Shown here in pieces: positions 52,389 through 63,857 of a DNA stretch of 64,000 nt. A program made the translations under genes and the position numbers. The first letter of the stretch is position 1. Each line of letters starts with the position of its first letter. The notes beneath the pieces were generated by a model that saw only the letters and a program-made list of their open reading frames with translations, searched no databases and was not told the origin of the DNA. The stretch is from Rhodococcus sp040643435 (GTDB lineage Bacteria > Actinomycetota > Actinomycetes > Mycobacteriales > Mycobacteriaceae). Location of the stretch: positions 31,923 through 95,922 of the forward strand of contig NZ_JBEYUH010000018.1 of NCBI RefSeq assembly GCF_040643435.1, in the 5' to 3' direction.

Positions 52389-54116
52389 ATGAGTCCCGAC
52401 ACGAGTGAGCAGACCACGACCGGCGGGCCGATTCTCGAGGTCTCCGGCCTGACCGTCGATTTCGAGGTCGACAAGACCTGGCGCACGGCCGTACGTGCTG
52501 TCTCGTTCGAGGTAGCGCGAGGTGAGATCCTGGCGATCGTCGGCGAATCCGGCTCGGGTAAATCCACGACGGCGATGGCGGTTCCGGGTCTGCTCGCCGA
52601 CAACAGCCGCGTAAGCGGCAGCATCGCCCTCGACGGTCGCGAACTGGTCGGCCTGACGGAACGAGAGCTGAACTCGGTGCGCGGCAAGGACATCGCCGTG
52701 ATCTTCCAGGAGCCGATGACGGCCCTCAATCCGGTCTACACCATCGGCTGGCAGATCACCGAGGCGATCCGCTCGCACTCCGACATGACCAAGGCCCGTG
52801 CCAAGGAGCGGGTGATCGAGCTACTCCGCCTCGTGGACATGCCGGAACCCGAGAAACGGGTGGATTTCTACCCCCACCAGCTGTCCGGCGGTCAGCGCCA
52901 GCGAGCGATGATCGCCCAGGCGCTGGCGTCCGATCCCGCGGTGCTCATCGCCGACGAGCCCACCACCGCGCTCGACGTCACGGTGCAGGCGGAGATCCTG
53001 CAGCTCATGCGGGATCTGCGTGAGCGGGTGGACGCGGCGATCCTGCTCATCACGCACGACATGGGTGTCGTCGCAGACATGGCGGATCGCATCGTCGTCA
53101 TGCGCGACGGCGCCATCGTCGAGCAGGGCACGTCGGCCCAGGTCTTCGGCGCGCCGGAGCACGCCTACACGCGTGAACTGCTCGCGTCGGTGCCTCATCT
53201 GGGTTCCCGCAGCGGTGAGCTCGGCTCCGACGACATTCCCGACGTGCGTTACGCACTCGAACTGGTCGACGCGGTGATCGAGTATCCCGGCGCCCGGCGG
53301 AACAGCGGTTTCCGTGCCGTCGACGGGGTCGGCCTGAACATCGAGCCCGGCGAGGTCGTCGGGCTCGTCGGAGAGTCCGGCTCGGGCAAGTCCACGATAG
53401 GCAAGGCGGCAGTCGGGTTGCTGCGTCTGCAGTCCGGTTCGCTGTCCGTCTCGGGTGTCGACATCACGAAGATGTCGACCCGTGATCTGCGCGCGGTGCG
53501 CCGCAAGATCGGCATCGTGTTCCAGGATCCGGGTTCGTCGCTCAACCCGCGGTGGCCGATCGGGCAGTCCATCGGTGAGCCGATGTTGCTGCACACCGAG
53601 ATGGACCGTAGCCAACGGGACAAGAAGATCGAGGAACTGCTCGATCAGGTGCGCCTTCCCCGCGACATGCGCAACCGTTATCCGCACCAACTCTCGGGTG
53701 GGCAGCGTCAGCGAGTGGGTATCGCGAGGGCACTCGCACTCGAGCCGACCTTGCTGATCGCGGACGAGCCCACCTCCGCGCTGGATGTATCGGTCCAGGC
53801 GAAGGTGCTCGAACTCTTCCAGGAATTGCAGCGTGAGTACGGTTTCGCCTGCCTGTTCATCAGCCACGACCTTGCTGTCGTCGAGGTGCTCGCCCGCCGT
53901 ATCGCCGTCATGCGGGCCGGCAAGCTCGTGGAATTCGACCGGACCGATCGCATCCTGCGTTCCCCGTCCGATCCGTACACCAAGCGGTTGCTGGCCGCGG
54001 TTCCCGTCCCGGATCCGGTCGAGCAGGCACGCCGCCGTGAGGAGCGTGCGGCGCTGATGGCTGCCGAACGTGCCGATATCGACGATGCGGAGGCCGAGCA
54101 CGCACGGGTGTCCTGA
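52389..54116 (+). CDS. dppD: Peptide ABC transporter ATPase, two ATPases fused (DppD-DppF)
   Basis: 575 residues. Two complete nucleotide-binding domains: Walker A GESGSGKST at about residues 54 and 328, signatures LSGGQRQRAMIAQ and LSGGQRQRVGIAR, Walker B VLIADEPTTALD and LLIADEPTSALD, plus the C-terminal oligopeptide segments (HAYTRELLASVP, DPYTKRLLAAVP). The fusion replaces separate DppD and DppF and is usual in this order of bacteria. Last gene of the importer; convergent with the helicase gene. Confidence 0.95.
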   Translation: MSPDTSEQTTTGGPILEVSGLTVDFEVDKTWRTAVRAVSFEVARGEILAIVGESGSGKSTTAMAVPGLLADNSRVSGSIALDGRELVGLTERELNSVRGKDIAVIFQEPMTALNPVYTIGWQITEAIRSHSDMTKARAKERVIELLRLVDMPEPEKRVDFYPHQLSGGQRQRAMIAQALASDPAVLIADEPTTALDVTVQAEILQLMRDLRERVDAAILLITHDMGVVADMADRIVVMRDGAIVEQGTSAQVFGAPEHAYTRELLASVPHLGSRSGELGSDDIPDVRYALELVDAVIEYPGARRNSGFRAVDGVGLNIEPGEVVGLVGESGSGKSTIGKAAVGLLRLQSGSLSVSGVDITKMSTRDLRAVRRKIGIVFQDPGSSLNPRWPIGQSIGEPMLLHTEMDRSQRDKKIEELLDQVRLPRDMRNRYPHQLSGGQRQRVGIARALALEPTLLIADEPTSALDVSVQAKVLELFQELQREYGFACLFISHDLAVVEVLARRIAVMRAGKLVEFDRTDRILRSPSDPYTKRLLAAVPVPDPVEQARRREERAALMAAERADIDDAEAEHARVS

Positions 54117-54134
54117 TACGCGCGAGCCGCGACG

Positions 54135-56501
54135 TCAGCGGTCGGACGGCCCGGACGCCTCGATCGCGGCGAGTACTGCGTCGAGAACCGCGACTGCCCC
54201 CGCCTTGTCGAGCGGATCGTTTCCGTTTCCGCACTTGGGGGAGTACACGCACGACGGGCACCCCATGGCGCATTCGCAGGCCGAGACTGCATCGCGAGTC
54301 GCAGTGAGCCATTTCGTGATCCGGTGATATCCGCGCTCGGCGAATCCGGCGCCACCGGGCTGCCCGTCGTAGACGAACACGGTGGGCAGGCCGGTGTCCG
54401 GGTGCAGATCGACGGACACCCCGCCGATATCACCGCGATCGCACGTCGCCAGGAGGGGGAGCAGTCCGATCGCGGCATGCTCGGCCGCATGGAGAGCTCC
54501 CGGGACCCGGTCGGGTGTCACACCGACGGTGTCGAGCAGTTCGGGTTCGATCGTGTACATCACCGCTCGGGTATCGAGCGTGTGTTCCGGCATGTCGAGG
54601 GGGATGTGGTCGAGCACTTCCCCGGACGGCAGACGCCGCAGATATCCGACCACGCGGTGCGTCACCTCGACTCCCACGTAAGCGACCGTGACGGGTCCGT
54701 ATTCGCGTCGTTCGTCCACGGAGACACAGCAGATGTCGGTGATCTCGCGTGCGGTCGTGGACCATTCCGGGTCCTCGGCGTGCACGAGGGCGATGCCGTC
54801 GTCGAGATACAACTCGTCGACGACGAAGGTTTCACCCTGATGGATGTGCACGGCACCCGGATGGATCGTCGCAGGGGCGCGGGCGGCGTCGACCGTGCCG
54901 AGCATCCGGCCGGTCTCGCCTTCGACGATCGAGATCTGGTGGCCGATCCCGCTGCGGATCTCGACACCGGCATGAGGCTGCGTCCCCGGGGTGACGAACC
55001 AGCCGTGTGGACGGCGCCGGATCAGGCCTTGCTCGGCCAGACGCGTGAGCACGTCGTGGGCGCCGAATTCCTCGACCTCGGCGTCGCTGAGGGGCAGTTC
55101 GTCTGCGGCACAGAGAAGTTGGGGGCCGAGCACGTACGGATTGCCCGGATCGGTGACCGTCGCCTCGACAGGCCGGTCGAGGAGTGCCTCCGGGTGGTGC
55201 ACGAGATAGGTGTCGAGCGGATCGTCCCGCGCGACCAGCACGACGAGTGAACCCTGCCCGCGCCGGCCGGCACGTCCGCCCTGCTGGCGGAAGGACGCGA
55301 CCGTTCCCGGGAAGCCTGCGACGATCACCGCGTCCAAGCCTGCGATGTCCACTCCGAGTTCGAGGGCGTTCGTGCCCGCGACACCGAGGAGTCGACCGTC
55401 GGAGAGGGCTGCTTCGAGGTCTCGCCGATCTTCGGCGAGGTAGCCCGCCCGATACGCTGCGACCCGGTCGACCAGCTCGGGTGCCGATTCGGCCAGAAGC
55501 CGACGTGCGCCCATGGCCGTGAGTTCGGCGCCGTGACGGGACCGGACGAACGCGAGCGTGCGAGCACCTTCGGCGACGAGGTCCGCGAGAAGACGTGCGG
55601 CTTCGGTTCCTGCGGCGCGCCGCACGGGTGCCCCGTGTTCTCCGGTGACGTCCCGCAGCAGGGGCGGCTCCCACATTGCGACGGTGCGAGCCCCTTGGGG
55701 TGAACCGTCCTCGGTGACCTCCCGGCAGGGCGCCCCGATGAGCCGGGACGCTGCGGCACCCGGCCCCGCGGTCGTCGCGGAGGCGAGCACGAAGACGGGG
55801 TCGGCACCGTACCGGCGGGCAACACGCCGCAGGCGACGAAGGATCAACGCTACGTGAGACCCGAACACGCCCCGATAGGCGTGACACTCGTCGACGACGA
55901 CGTATTTCAGACGTCTCCACAACCGTGCCCACCGTGCGTGGCCGGGCAGGAGTGCCAGGTGCAGCATGTCGGGATTGGTGAAGATCCAGCGCGAATGCCG
56001 ACGTGTCCACTGCCGGATCTCGGTGGCGGTGTCGCCGTCGTAGGCGCACGCGGCCACGGTCGAGAGGGCGTCGACGCCGGAGGTCAGTTCGGTGACCGCG
56101 CGTAACTGGTCGGCACCCAGGGCCTTGGTGGGTGACAGATACAGGGCGGTGGCCTGCGGGTCCTCGGCGAGGTCGCTGAGTACGGGCAATTGATAGGCGA
56201 AGGATTTGCCGGACGCGGTGCCGGTGGAAACGACCACGTGCTCCCCGCCTGCCGCGATCTCGGCGGCGCGCGCCTGGTGGTGCCAGGGACGGGCGACACC
56301 GTGTTCCTGGAAGGCACGGACCACGTCTTCGTGCGCCCACTGTGGCCAGTCGCCGTGACGGGCAGGCCGAGCCGGGATCTCTGCGACGTGGGTGAGAGGT
56401 GCCTCATCCGAGGGAGTGCCGGCGAGCAGCCGATCGAGGAGGCCTCGACCGTAGGTGGGGGCGGAGGCCTCGCCGGTGTGGAGGAAGGGTGAGCCGGTCA
56501 C
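54135..56501 (-). CDS. DEAD/DEAH-box helicase with DUF1998 (Rv3649 type)
   Basis: 788 residues from GTG 56501 (GGAG six bases upstream). Motif I VSTGTASGKSFAYQLP, motif II VVDECHAYRGVFG, motif III LASATTAG, motif VI FRQQGGRAGRRGQGS, then a DUF1998 C-terminal region with a metal-binding cluster CECAMGCPSCVYSPKCGN. This is the layout of MrfA-like 3'-5' DNA helicases linked to repair of mitomycin-type damage. Divergent from cspA. Confidence 0.92.
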   Translation of the reverse strand: MTGSPFLHTGEASAPTYGRGLLDRLLAGTPSDEAPLTHVAEIPARPARHGDWPQWAHEDVVRAFQEHGVARPWHHQARAAEIAAGGEHVVVSTGTASGKSFAYQLPVLSDLAEDPQATALYLSPTKALGADQLRAVTELTSGVDALSTVAACAYDGDTATEIRQWTRRHSRWIFTNPDMLHLALLPGHARWARLWRRLKYVVVDECHAYRGVFGSHVALILRRLRRVARRYGADPVFVLASATTAGPGAAASRLIGAPCREVTEDGSPQGARTVAMWEPPLLRDVTGEHGAPVRRAAGTEAARLLADLVAEGARTLAFVRSRHGAELTAMGARRLLAESAPELVDRVAAYRAGYLAEDRRDLEAALSDGRLLGVAGTNALELGVDIAGLDAVIVAGFPGTVASFRQQGGRAGRRGQGSLVVLVARDDPLDTYLVHHPEALLDRPVEATVTDPGNPYVLGPQLLCAADELPLSDAEVEEFGAHDVLTRLAEQGLIRRRPHGWFVTPGTQPHAGVEIRSGIGHQISIVEGETGRMLGTVDAARAPATIHPGAVHIHQGETFVVDELYLDDGIALVHAEDPEWSTTAREITDICCVSVDERREYGPVTVAYVGVEVTHRVVGYLRRLPSGEVLDHIPLDMPEHTLDTRAVMYTIEPELLDTVGVTPDRVPGALHAAEHAAIGLLPLLATCDRGDIGGVSVDLHPDTGLPTVFVYDGQPGGAGFAERGYHRITKWLTATRDAVSACECAMGCPSCVYSPKCGNGNDPLDKAGAVAVLDAVLAAIEASGPSDR

Positions 56502-56891
56502 GCAGTACTCCGTTGGGTCGAACGAGATGATCCGTCGGCTACGGACGGGAGCCGGGATCCGGGACGAATGCGACGAACATGGCCTCCCGTAACATGGGAG
56601 CAACAGCTACCCGTGGGTAATGCTACCGAGACTCGAACAAGATCAGGGAATTGGCACGTTTGTGCCCATTCCTACTGTTGCGCGTGCCCAGAACGTGGTT
56701 GACTACACCCGGTCGCAGCTTCTGTGTTCGTAGACTTGGAAAAGTGCACGCTCGCAGGATCGATGGTTGCGGGCGCGGTGCTTTAGCTCTTCCAACGGGG
56801 GACTCGAGAAGTACAGCGGTCGGAACCGGGACCTGGCGGACCGCGTACCCGGCGGTCTGTCGAATCCGGTGTTAGAAAGAGAAGGAAAAGC
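56502..56891 (+). promoter_or_regulatory. cspA upstream region and long leader
   Basis: A 390-base gap without a gene. TAGACT (56731-56736) is a likely -10, giving a leader of about 150 bases ahead of cspA, typical of cold-shock genes. Several short hairpins lie further up (GGCAC-GTTT-GTGCC near 56656; CTCCC-GTAACAT-GGGAG near 56585). GAAGGA precedes the cspA start. Confidence 0.45.
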
Positions 56892-57095
56892 ATGGCACAG
56901 GGCACTGTGAAGTGGTTCAACGCGGAGAAGGGCTTCGGCTTCATCGCTCCTGAGGACGGCTCCGCCGACGTGTTCGTTCACTACTCCGAGATCCAGGGTT
57001 CCGGCTTCCGTACCCTCGAGGAGAACCAGCGAGTCGAGTTCGAGGTCGGGCAGGGCACCAAGGGCCCGCAGGCCACCGGCGTGCGCGCTCTCTGA
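56892..57095 (+). CDS. cspA: Cold-shock protein
   Basis: 67 residues, one OB-fold. GTVKWFNAEKGFGFIAPED contains RNP1 (KGFGFI) and DVFVHYSEIQ contains RNP2 (VFVHY). Binds single-stranded RNA as a chaperone. Homologue of Rv3648c. A perfect 17-bp hairpin follows. Confidence 0.96.
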   Translation: MAQGTVKWFNAEKGFGFIAPEDGSADVFVHYSEIQGSGFRTLEENQRVEFEVGQGTKGPQATGVRAL

Positions 57096-57142
57096 TCGAC
57101 CCGCTCGAGCGAGCACACGGGCAAGGTCTGGTACCTCGCCCG

Positions 57143-57177
57143 ATCGTCCCCCATCACCTCAGGTGATGGGGGACGAT
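57143..57177 (+). terminator. cspA terminator
   Basis: 17-bp perfect stem ATCGTCCCCCATCACCT with AGGTGATGGGGGACGAT around a single C; no T-run. Confidence 0.75.
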
Positions 57178-57270
57178 GCATTTCCGGGGCTCATCCGTGA
57201 ACGAGCCGACAGTATCGACGAACGGCAGTGGTCGACTCTTCTCGCTCACGGAGTGACGAGAGGAGGATCC

Positions 57271-57876
57271 GTGAGCCAACTCTCCTTCTTCGGAGCGGAC
57301 ACGATGCCACCCGCTCCGGCCGATCTGAGTGGCCTGCTCGCAGCACACGGACGTGCGGGTCCCACCGACGGCAGCGCAGCGCTGACCGTGGACGTCGATG
57401 CCGAATGGCGTGCTCGTGCCATCGCTCGGCTGGTCACCGACGCGGGCATCGAAGCGGACATCGCTGTCGACGGTGATCGCTTCACCGTCACCACGGCCGC
57501 CGACAGTGCTCTCGTCCCGCTCACGAACCAGTGGACCGGTGGCGGCGCCAAGACGGTCCCGCCCGGATGGGTTCCTTCCTCACGTGCCCAGCGTGCATGG
57601 TTCCTCGCATCCGGCAGTATGGAGGTCGAGGGAACACAATATGTTCTGGGACTGGACCCGGCCGCCCCCGACACACACGCGCAGTTGGCGCAGGCACTCA
57701 TGCGCGCCGGTATCGCACCGACCCTCATCGGTACGCGCGGAAGCGGACGGCCCGGGCTGAGGATCGCGGGGAAAAGGCGACTGACGAGGCTCATCGAGAA
57801 CATCGGTGCACCTCCGGACGCCGACGCGGCACGGCGGATCTGGCCACGCCTCGAACCGGGTGATCGTCACTTGTGA
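57271..57876 (+). CDS. Rv3647c-like protein with WhiA/LAGLIDADG-like pattern
   Basis: 201 residues from GTG 57271, preceded by GAGGAGG. N-terminal part is a small alpha-beta unit (TVDVDAEWRARAIARLVTDAGIEADIAVDGDRFTV in pattern). The C-terminal part, RAWFLASGSMEVEGTQYVLGLD ... LMRAGIAPTLIG ... LRIAGKRRLTRLIENIGA, follows the order of the LAGLIDADG-like domain of sporulation regulator WhiA. This is my pattern reading, not an established assignment. Sits between cspA and topA as in M. tuberculosis. Role unknown. Confidence 0.75.
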   Translation: MSQLSFFGADTMPPAPADLSGLLAAHGRAGPTDGSAALTVDVDAEWRARAIARLVTDAGIEADIAVDGDRFTVTTAADSALVPLTNQWTGGGAKTVPPGWVPSSRAQRAWFLASGSMEVEGTQYVLGLDPAAPDTHAQLAQALMRAGIAPTLIGTRGSGRPGLRIAGKRRLTRLIENIGAPPDADAARRIWPRLEPGDRHL

Positions 57877-57960
57877 AGAGCCGTTCCTGGAGGATGTGCG
57901 ACCCTGTGTGTGGCCGCGTCGGGGGAACGGGTCGGTATACATGTCATCGAACAAGGCGAC

Positions 57961-60921
<2,961 letters not shown>

Positions 60922-60957
60922 CGGCTCTCGTCGGAGCACGCCGTTAACCTGACGGTT

Positions 60958-61665
60958 GTGTATCGCGAACAGCCGTCGGGAGTGTCCGGTGTGGTGCTGT
61001 GGCGGTCCTCTCCGTCCGTTGCCCGTCCAAGCGGTACACATGTGCTGCCGGACGGGTGAATGGACCTGATCCTGCACGCCGACGGCTTCCTCGTCGCCGG
61101 CCCGGACACGACATCACAGATCTCCGATCTGGCCACGAGGCAGTCGCTGACGGCTCTCAGGTTCGAGCCGGGGGTGGGGCCGCGCTTCTTCGGGATCGAC
61201 GCGTGCGAACTCGTCGACCGGCGGGTTCCGCTCGACGAGCTGTGGCCCTCACGCCGGGTTCGGGTCCTGGCAGGTCGCGCCGAGCACGATCCTGTCGGCG
61301 CGTTGGTGGTTGCCGCGCGAGTGTCGACCGACGAACACGATCCGATGCCGGACCTCGCCCGAGCGTTGGCTACGGGCACGTCCGTCTCGCAACTCGCGTC
61401 GGCTCTCGGCTGGAGCGACAGGACGCTTCGCCGTCGATCGATCCGGGCCTACGGATACGGACCGAAGATGTTGTCGCGGGTATTGCGGTTCCGCCGGGCG
61501 GTCGCCCGCGCTCGGGCCGGCGAGGCATTCGCCCGTGTCGCTGCGGATTGTGGTTACAGCGACCAGGCGCACCTCGCCCGGGAGGTGCGCATGCTCACGG
61601 GCACTTCTCTCGGCGCTCTCGTCCAGGGTCATCCCGGAAGCGCGGCGAACAGATCGACGGCATAG
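60958..61665 (+). CDS. AraC-type regulator with DUF6597-like N-terminus, interrupted by in-frame TGA
   Basis: The frame opens at a leaderless GTG (TAACCT, 7 bases upstream) and reads VYREQPSGVSGVVLWRSS...THVLPDG, then TGA at 61057-61059, then MDLILHADGFLVAGPDT and on to a C-terminal AraC helix-turn-helix (SVSQLASALGWSDRTLRRR; AADCGYSDQAHLAREVRMLTGTSLGAL). In the DUF6597 family the junction is normally LPDGCMDLxW, so TGA replaces a conserved Cys codon. Possible meanings: recent nonsense mutation, readthrough or Sec insertion, or restart at the ATG at 61060, giving a 201-residue product. The 3' end overlaps the convergent VOC gene by 37 bases. Confidence 0.8.
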
Positions 61666-62018
61666 CCGTCCGGGTCGGTTGTCATTGCATAGCGCTGTCC
61701 CCAGGCGGCATCCCACGGTGCTTTCGTCGAGGTGCAACCGGCCTCGATCAACGCCGCGTGTGTCTCGTCGACCGTCTCGGGTGACCCGCAGTCGAAGGCA
61801 AGACCCGCCCCACCCGTGGAGGGCTCGAACTCAGGGTAGAAGGTGCGCACGGATGCGACGGTGTCCCACATCAGGCGCAGACCACCGGGGAGGGTGGTCT
61901 CGAAGTGCGGCACATCGGGGATTTCGGCGGGCAGATCGAGTCCGAGCAGGCGATAGCACGCGAAGGACCGCCCGAGATCGGCGACGACGAGCCCCACGGC
62001 GGAGAAGTGAATGGTCAT
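61629..62018 (-). CDS. VOC-family (glyoxalase-like) protein
   Basis: 129 residues from a leaderless ATG (TAGTTT, 6 bases upstream). Two beta-alpha-beta-beta-beta units: IHFSAVGLVVADLGRSFACYRLLGLDLP and GAGLAFDCGSPETVDETHAALIEAG, ending DPDGYAVDLFAALPG. The first His of the usual metal site is not obvious (VGLVV rather than VxHxxL). Such proteins are often antibiotic-binding or small-molecule lyase-like. The gene order (AraC-type regulator next to VOC gene) suggests that they work together. Confidence 0.88.
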   Translation of the reverse strand: MTIHFSAVGLVVADLGRSFACYRLLGLDLPAEIPDVPHFETTLPGGLRLMWDTVASVRTFYPEFEPSTGGAGLAFDCGSPETVDETHAALIEAGCTSTKAPWDAAWGQRYAMTTDPDGYAVDLFAALPG

Positions 62019-62107
62019 GGCCTGAAACTACGGTTCCGCGACCGTGCCGTCTTGAACGTTTCGGACACGAGCTCGGGGGAGTCGGTGCCGATCGTTAGGC
62101 TGAGCGC

Positions 62108-63295
62108 ATGCCCGGGGTATTCGATCGTCTCGTCGGTCAACGCGATGTCGAATCCGAGCTCGTTGCCGCCGCCGTCGCGGCCCGCCGGGGTGACACCGGG
62201 TCGGCGATGACGCATTCGTGGCTGTTCACCGGGCCTCCCGGGTCGGGGCGCTCGATCGCTGCACTGTGCTTTGCAGCGGCGCTGCAGTGCACCGACGAGG
62301 AGATCCCCGGATGCGGGCGGTGCCATGCGTGCACCACCACGATGGCAGGTACACACGGCGACGTACGACGCGTCGTGCCCGAGGGCCTCACCATCAGCGT
62401 CAAGTCGATGCGCGACATCGTGCAGGTCGCGTCAAGGCGGCCGAGCACCGGTCGGTGGCAGGTCGTGGTGATCGAGGACGCCGACCGTCTGACGGAGGGC
62501 GCGGCGAACGCACTGCTGAAGGTGGTCGAGGAACCACCCCAGCGAACGGTCTTCCTGTTGTGCGCGCCGTCGGTCGATCCCGAGGACATCTCCGTGACCC
62601 TCCGCTCCCGATGCCGTCACGTCGGACTGGTCACCCCCAGTGTCGAGGCGATCGCACGTGTCCTCGAGTCCACCGACGGCATCGATCCGAAGACGGCCCA
62701 CTGGGCCGCGTCCGTCAGTGCGGGTCACGTCGGTCGCGCTCGGCGCCTGGCCACCGACGAGGGTGCCCGGGACAACCGATCGCGGGCGCTGGCTCTTGCG
62801 GGGGCGGTTCTCCGACCTGCCACGACCTACTCCGCCGCCGAAGACCTGGGGCGTAACGCCGAGACCGAGGCGAAGGAGATCAGCGCCGAGCGCGACGAGC
62901 GCGAAACGGAAGAGCTGAGGACGGCCCTGGGTGCGGGCGGCACCGGGAAGGGAGCCGCCGGTGCCTTGCGGGGTTCGGCCGGTGTGCTCAAGGAACTCGA
63001 GCGCACCCAGAAGTCGCGGAAGACGCGAACCGAACGCGACATCATGGACCGGGCGCTGATCGACCTCGCGGGCCTCTACCGGGATGCACTCGTGCACGCC
63101 TTCGGTTCCGGGGTGACCCTCAACCATCCCGACATGTCGGAGCGCGCGGCCGACCTTGCATCGCGTACCCGCCCGGAAGCGCTGCTCGACTGCATCGAAG
63201 CGATTCTCGACTGCAGGGAAGCCCTTGCTCAGAACGTCAAACCGCGCTTCGCGCTCGCAGCGCTCGCAGCTCGGCTGAGCGCTGCTTTCCGGTAG
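62108..63295 (+). CDS. holB: DNA polymerase III subunit delta-prime
   Basis: 395 residues from a leaderless ATG (TAGGCT, 6 bases upstream). AAA+ clamp-loader fold: altered P-loop FTGPPGSGRSIAAL (Arg for Lys, as expected for a delta-prime that does not hydrolyse ATP), zinc module CTDEEIPGCGRCHAC, VVIEDADRLTEGAANALLKVVEEPP, and SRCRHV sensor region. A charged coiled insert (ETEAKEISAERDERETEELR) lies in the C-terminal half. Homologue of Rv3644c. Confidence 0.94.
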   Translation: MPGVFDRLVGQRDVESELVAAAVAARRGDTGSAMTHSWLFTGPPGSGRSIAALCFAAALQCTDEEIPGCGRCHACTTTMAGTHGDVRRVVPEGLTISVKSMRDIVQVASRRPSTGRWQVVVIEDADRLTEGAANALLKVVEEPPQRTVFLLCAPSVDPEDISVTLRSRCRHVGLVTPSVEAIARVLESTDGIDPKTAHWAASVSAGHVGRARRLATDEGARDNRSRALALAGAVLRPATTYSAAEDLGRNAETEAKEISAERDERETEELRTALGAGGTGKGAAGALRGSAGVLKELERTQKSRKTRTERDIMDRALIDLAGLYRDALVHAFGSGVTLNHPDMSERAADLASRTRPEALLDCIEAILDCREALAQNVKPRFALAALAARLSAAFR

Positions 63296-63357
63296 TAGAA
63301 GTGCCGGTTTGCGTCGGGGTGGGGGTAGTCCGTTAGACTTCGGTCGCCGAAAGGCTC

Positions 63358-63433
63358 GCTGCCTTAGCTCAGTCGGTAGAGCATTTCACTCGTAATGAAA
63401 AGGTCGTCGGTTCGATTCCGACAGGCAGCTCCA
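63358..63433 (+). tRNA. tRNA-Thr (anticodon CGT)
   Basis: 76 bases with encoded CCA. Acceptor GCTGCCT/AGGCAGC, D arm GCTCAGTCGGTAGAGC, anticodon stem TTTCA/TGAAA with loop CTCGTAA, T arm GTCGGTTCGATTCCGAC. A -10-like TAGACT lies at 63334-63339. Confidence 0.98.
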
Positions 63434-63468
63434 CGAAGGCCCCTCTCCCCCCGGGTGAGGGGCCTTCG
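63434..63468 (+). terminator. tRNA-Thr terminator
   Basis: 12-bp perfect stem CGAAGGCCCCTC (63434-63445) with GAGGGGCCTTCG (63457-63468), C-rich loop, followed by ACGTTT. Confidence 0.75.
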
Positions 63469-63517
63469 ACGTTTCCGTGCCCCGGCCCTCGTGCACGCGG
63501 ATGATGGAGGCATGTTG

Positions 63518-63607
63518 ATGGAACTGTTCTCTCTGGTCTTGATCATCGGCGCTCTCGCGGTGGTGCTGCCCATGGCGATCCGGGTCTTCCGCGATCGCGA
63601 TCGCTGA
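63518..63607 (+). CDS. 29-residue membrane microprotein
   Basis: Starts MELFSLVLIIGALAVVLPMA and ends in a basic tail IRVFRDRDR, so one membrane helix with a positively charged inside end. GGAGG lies seven bases before the ATG at 63518; another ATG two codons earlier is possible. Function unknown. Confidence 0.6.
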   Translation: MELFSLVLIIGALAVVLPMAIRVFRDRDR

Positions 63608-63659
63608 CACACAGTGCGAAATCCTCGACAACCCCGCACGCGCCCTACATGCTCGTGTC

Positions 63660-63857
63660 ATGGCTGAGTCGTTGAAGGACCGGGTTCGGGAGAAGATGCT
63701 GCGGCAGCGTGCCGAGGACGGGGGCCGGCCGCTCGGCGACGCCGAGGGAGACGATCCCCGCCTGATGGACATCCGCAGCGACCTCGCGATGCTCGAGCAG
63801 GCAGAGGAGGACGATCCGATCGTCCAGCATCTTGCAGCCAAGTACTGGGTCCCCTGA
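63660..63857 (+). CDS. Small charged hypothetical protein
   Basis: 65 residues, MAESLKDRVREKMLRQR..., strongly helical and charged (ADLGDAEGDDPRLMDIRSDLAMLEQAEEDDPIVQHLAAKYW in pattern). No ribosome site; TACATG 8 bases before the ATG may allow leaderless initiation. No family recognised. Composition and codon use match the neighbours. Confidence 0.6.
   Translation: MAESLKDRVREKMLRQRAEDGGRPLGDAEGDDPRLMDIRSDLAMLEQAEEDDPIVQHLAAKYWVP

Noticed and set aside
61060..61110. Selenocysteine insertion hairpin after the TGA in the AraC-type gene
   Set aside because: Only a 5-bp CGACG/CGTCG stem with loop GCTTCCT is visible; it lacks the usual apical features, so I do not claim a SECIS element.
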